Assembly (NCBI RefSeq): GCF_900110885.1
Contig: NZ_FOFJ01000012.1
Span: 1-64,000 of the forward strand
Direction: 5' to 3'
Source of the DNA: Azotobacter beijerinckii
GTDB taxonomy: Bacteria; Pseudomonadota; Gammaproteobacteria; Pseudomonadales; Pseudomonadaceae
DNA length: 64,000 nt
Numbering within the stretch: the first letter of the stretch is position 1; each line of letters starts with the position of its first letter. Of this stretch, positions 62,457 to 64,000 are shown piece after piece. Below the pieces are notes generated by a model, which had not been told where the DNA came from, ran no database searches, and was given only the letters and a program-made list of their open reading frames with translations. A program made the position numbers and the translations under genes.

Positions 62457-63800
62457 TCAGCGGGACGTTGTCAGCGGCAGGTCGAGGGTGGCGAGGAAGC
62501 CGCCGTCCGGATGGTTGGCGAGGAGCAGTCGGCCGTTGTGGCGTTCCGCGGCGCGCCGGGCGATGGCCAGGCCCAGTCCGTGACCGGCCGCGTTCTGTCC
62601 GGGCGCCCGGTAGAAGGGCTCGCCCAGGCGGGCCAGATGTTCTTCTGCCACCCCGGGGCCGTGGTCGCGCACGCTGAGCAGCAGGCGCTCGCCGCGGCGT
62701 TCGGTGCGGATTTCCACCGGCCGGTCCGCCGGGCTGAAACGCAGGGCATTGCGCAGCAGGTTGTCCAGCGCCCGCTCGAGCATGTCCGGCCAGCCCGACA
62801 GCGCGAGTCCGGGGGTCAGCTCGCTGCGGATTTCCCGTCCCGGTGCGCTGAGGGCGCAGTCGTTACGCAGGTGCGCGACCAGCTCGCCGAGGTCGATCGG
62901 GCGGGCTGCGCCGGGATCGGCATCGAGGCGCGCCAGGGCGAGGATCTCGCCGATCAGCGCCTCCAGGCGATCGCATTCCAGGGTCAGGCGCGGCCACAGG
63001 CGGGCGCGCTCTTCCGCGCCGGCACGTTCGGCCAGGGCCAGGGCGATGCGCAGCCGCGCCAGCGGCGAGCGCAGTTCGTGGGAGACGTCGCGCAGCAGCT
63101 GGCGCTGGCTGCCGATCAGGCTCTGCAGGCGTGCGCCCATGCGGTTGAAGTCGCGGGCCAGCACGCCCAGTTCGTCGCGCCGGGTGGCCAGGCGCGCCAG
63201 GCTGCTCTGTTGGTAGCTGGTCTGTCCGAGATCGTGCACGGCGCGGCGCAGGCGGTTCAGCGGGCGGGTGATCGAGACGGTCAGCAGCAGGCTGAACAGG
63301 GTCAGCACCACCAGGGCGATGACCATGGCGCTGAGCGGCCAGAGCAGGCTGTCGTTGCGCCAGGCGCGCAGCTCCTCGTGGGGGATCCGGTAGATGAAGA
63401 GGTAGGTCTGCCCGCTGCTCGGGCTGGTGTATTCCTGGCTCAGCTGGCGCCAGGGAAAGCGCGGCAGGGGCGGGCGGTTGCCGAACTCGGGCGGTGGCGG
63501 CGGCGGGCGATGATGGGGGTGGGGGGGCTCCCGGCTGGACAGGTGGCGGCCGGTTTCGTCCAGCACCTGGACGAAGACGCGGTACTGGTCGCGGTTCTCG
63601 TCCAGCAGGGGCTGCGCGGCCAGCGCCCCCTGGGCCTCGTAGCGCTCCGTCCAGCGGGCGGCGAGGTCCTGCATGCCGGGGTGGCGGGCGATGATCCAGG
63701 CATCGTTGTTCAGCGCCCGGCCCAGCAGCAGGGACAGGCCGGCGACCAGCACCAGGGCCAGCCAGAAGGCCGCGAGGACTCGCCAGAAGAGTGAGCGCAT
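62457..63800 (-). CDS. CpxA-like envelope-stress sensor histidine kinase
   Basis: The protein has 447 residues. Spans at about 7-28 and 152-175. The periplasmic domain contains a Pro/His-rich run at about 92-115 ('PPHPHHRPPPPPPEF' and 'PPLPRFPW'). HAMP follows ('SITRPLNRLRRAVHDLG'), then HisKA with His241 ('LLRDVSHELRSPLARLR') and ATPase ('NLLRNALRFSP', 'DHGPGV', 'GHGLGLAIARR'). Upstream on the same strand is a Spy/CpxP-like gene, so a Cpx-type system is likely; the response regulator gene should lie beyond the window. Confidence 0.87.
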   Translation of the reverse strand: MRSLFWRVLAAFWLALVLVAGLSLLLGRALNNDAWIIARHPGMQDLAARWTERYEAQGALAAQPLLDENRDQYRVFVQVLDETGRHLSSREPPHPHHRPPPPPPEFGNRPPLPRFPWRQLSQEYTSPSSGQTYLFIYRIPHEELRAWRNDSLLWPLSAMVIALVVLTLFSLLLTVSITRPLNRLRRAVHDLGQTSYQQSSLARLATRRDELGVLARDFNRMGARLQSLIGSQRQLLRDVSHELRSPLARLRIALALAERAGAEERARLWPRLTLECDRLEALIGEILALARLDADPGAARPIDLGELVAHLRNDCALSAPGREIRSELTPGLALSGWPDMLERALDNLLRNALRFSPADRPVEIRTERRGERLLLSVRDHGPGVAEEHLARLGEPFYRAPGQNAAGHGLGLAIARRAAERHNGRLLLANHPDGGFLATLDLPLTTSR

Positions 63801-63828
63801 GGGGGACTCGGTGCGGCGGGGGGAAAAG

Positions 63829-63853
63829 CCGAACCGCCCGGTGGGCGGTTCGG
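63829..63853 (-). terminator. Terminator/attenuator between the CpxP-like and CpxA-like genes
   Basis: CCGAACCGCCC and GGGCGGTTCGG form a perfect 11-bp stem with a 3-nt loop, followed on the minus strand by CTTTTCCCC. It may lower expression of the kinase relative to the abundant periplasmic protein. Confidence 0.65.
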
Positions 63854-63865
63854 TGGGGGGACGAC

Positions 63866-64000
63866 TCAGTTCTTCTTGGCGTCCTTCTCGGCCTTCCACT
63901 TGCGGAACTCTTCCCACTCGGCGCGGCGTTTTTCGCCTTCGGCCTTGCGCGCCTCGAATTGCTTGAGCTGCTCGGGGGTCAGTTGCTCGCGGAAGGTCTT
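63866..64000 (-). CDS. Spy/CpxP-like periplasmic protein, C-terminal part (cut by window edge)
   Basis: The last 44 residues are visible. They contain 'REQLTPEQLKQFEARKAEG', an LTxxQ motif of the Spy/CpxP family, then a highly charged helix 'RRAEWEEFRKWKAEKDAKKN'. Such periplasmic chaperones bind unfolded proteins and restrain the Cpx kinase. The N-terminal part, including any signal peptide, lies outside. Context next to a CpxA-like kinase supports the call. Confidence 0.7.
   Translation of the reverse strand, partial: KTFREQLTPEQLKQFEARKAEGEKRRAEWEEFRKWKAEKDAKKN

Noticed and set aside
60134-62677. An 847-codon plus-strand frame opposite trkH that also runs through the nitroreductase gene
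   Set aside because: It crosses two unrelated genes and intergenic DNA, is low-complexity, and conflicts with the well-supported trkH.

Overview
The window is chromosomal DNA of very high GC content, densely coding, with only short intergenic gaps. Gene content and order point to the Pseudomonas/Azotobacter group (Pseudomonadaceae). Several blocks match gene neighbourhoods that I recall from Pseudomonas aeruginosa PAO1: earP-efp, ohr-ohrR, the deaD/tpm/htpX/alaA/msrB/gpx/sagS/tRNA stretch, and the fadE/ABC/copRS/queF stretch. Efp carries Arg32 beside its EarP rhamnosyltransferase, which is also typical of this group. I see no prophage, transposase gene, CRISPR array or plasmid function. The window looks like core genome with accessory insertions at about 17-31 kb.

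Layout. (1) 1-6 kb: the 3' end of etfB and all of etfA; an envelope operon (periplasmic solute-binding protein, DUF4398 lipoprotein, OmpA-like lipoprotein); a DUF2897 microprotein; a CBS-domain histidine kinase paired with a tandem-receiver protein. (2) 6-17 kb: pyrF, a BenE-type transporter, a bacteriohemerythrin, earP-efp, the organic peroxide pair ohr/ohrR with palindromic operator candidates, a LysR/TauE pair, class II DAHP synthase and a spermidine-synthase-like protein. (3) 17-27 kb: a LysR regulator, an HMG-CoA-lyase-like enzyme, a class III CoA transferase, a gamma-carbonic-anhydrase-like protein, an MFS symporter, an OprD porin and a TRAP transporter. This looks like an uptake-and-cleavage island for a branched hydroxy-dicarboxylate. 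A MITE-like inverted-repeat element separates dctP from dctQ. (4) 27-31 kb: an accessory patch with a Bcr/CflA exporter, an AbrB-type permease and an orphan sugar-binding-type protein whose 5' end looks frameshifted in a homopolymer.

(5) 31-41 kb: a tyrosine/homogentisate cluster on the minus strand (hpd, VOC protein, fahA, maiA, hmgA, scoA, scoB, thiolase), with a divergent LysR gene. Together these genes would convert 4-hydroxyphenylpyruvate to fumarate and two acetyl-CoA. The acetoacetate made by the lyase island at 18 kb could feed the same scoAB/thiolase step. (6) 41-52 kb: deaD with a structured leader, tpm, a DUF2959 lipoprotein, htpX, alaA, msrB, glutathione peroxidase, a SagS-like hybrid kinase, a DUF815 ATPase and a tRNA-Glu/Gly/Gly operon with a clear promoter and terminator. 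(7) 52-64 kb: a PA2817-like protein, a long FadE-type acyl-CoA dehydrogenase, an ABC-2 exporter, copRS, queF, trkH, a nitroreductase, a CpxA-like kinase and the tail of a Spy/CpxP-like protein cut by the window edge.

No gap longer than about 300 bases lacks a gene. The largest gaps are 40891-41188 (deaD leader), 61583-61877 (trkH/nitroreductase promoters), 24950-25226 (MITE), 33039-33272 (REP-like palindromes) and 27086-27310, where I see only a loose hairpin. All functional calls come from reading the translated sequence and remembered family features; no database search was run.
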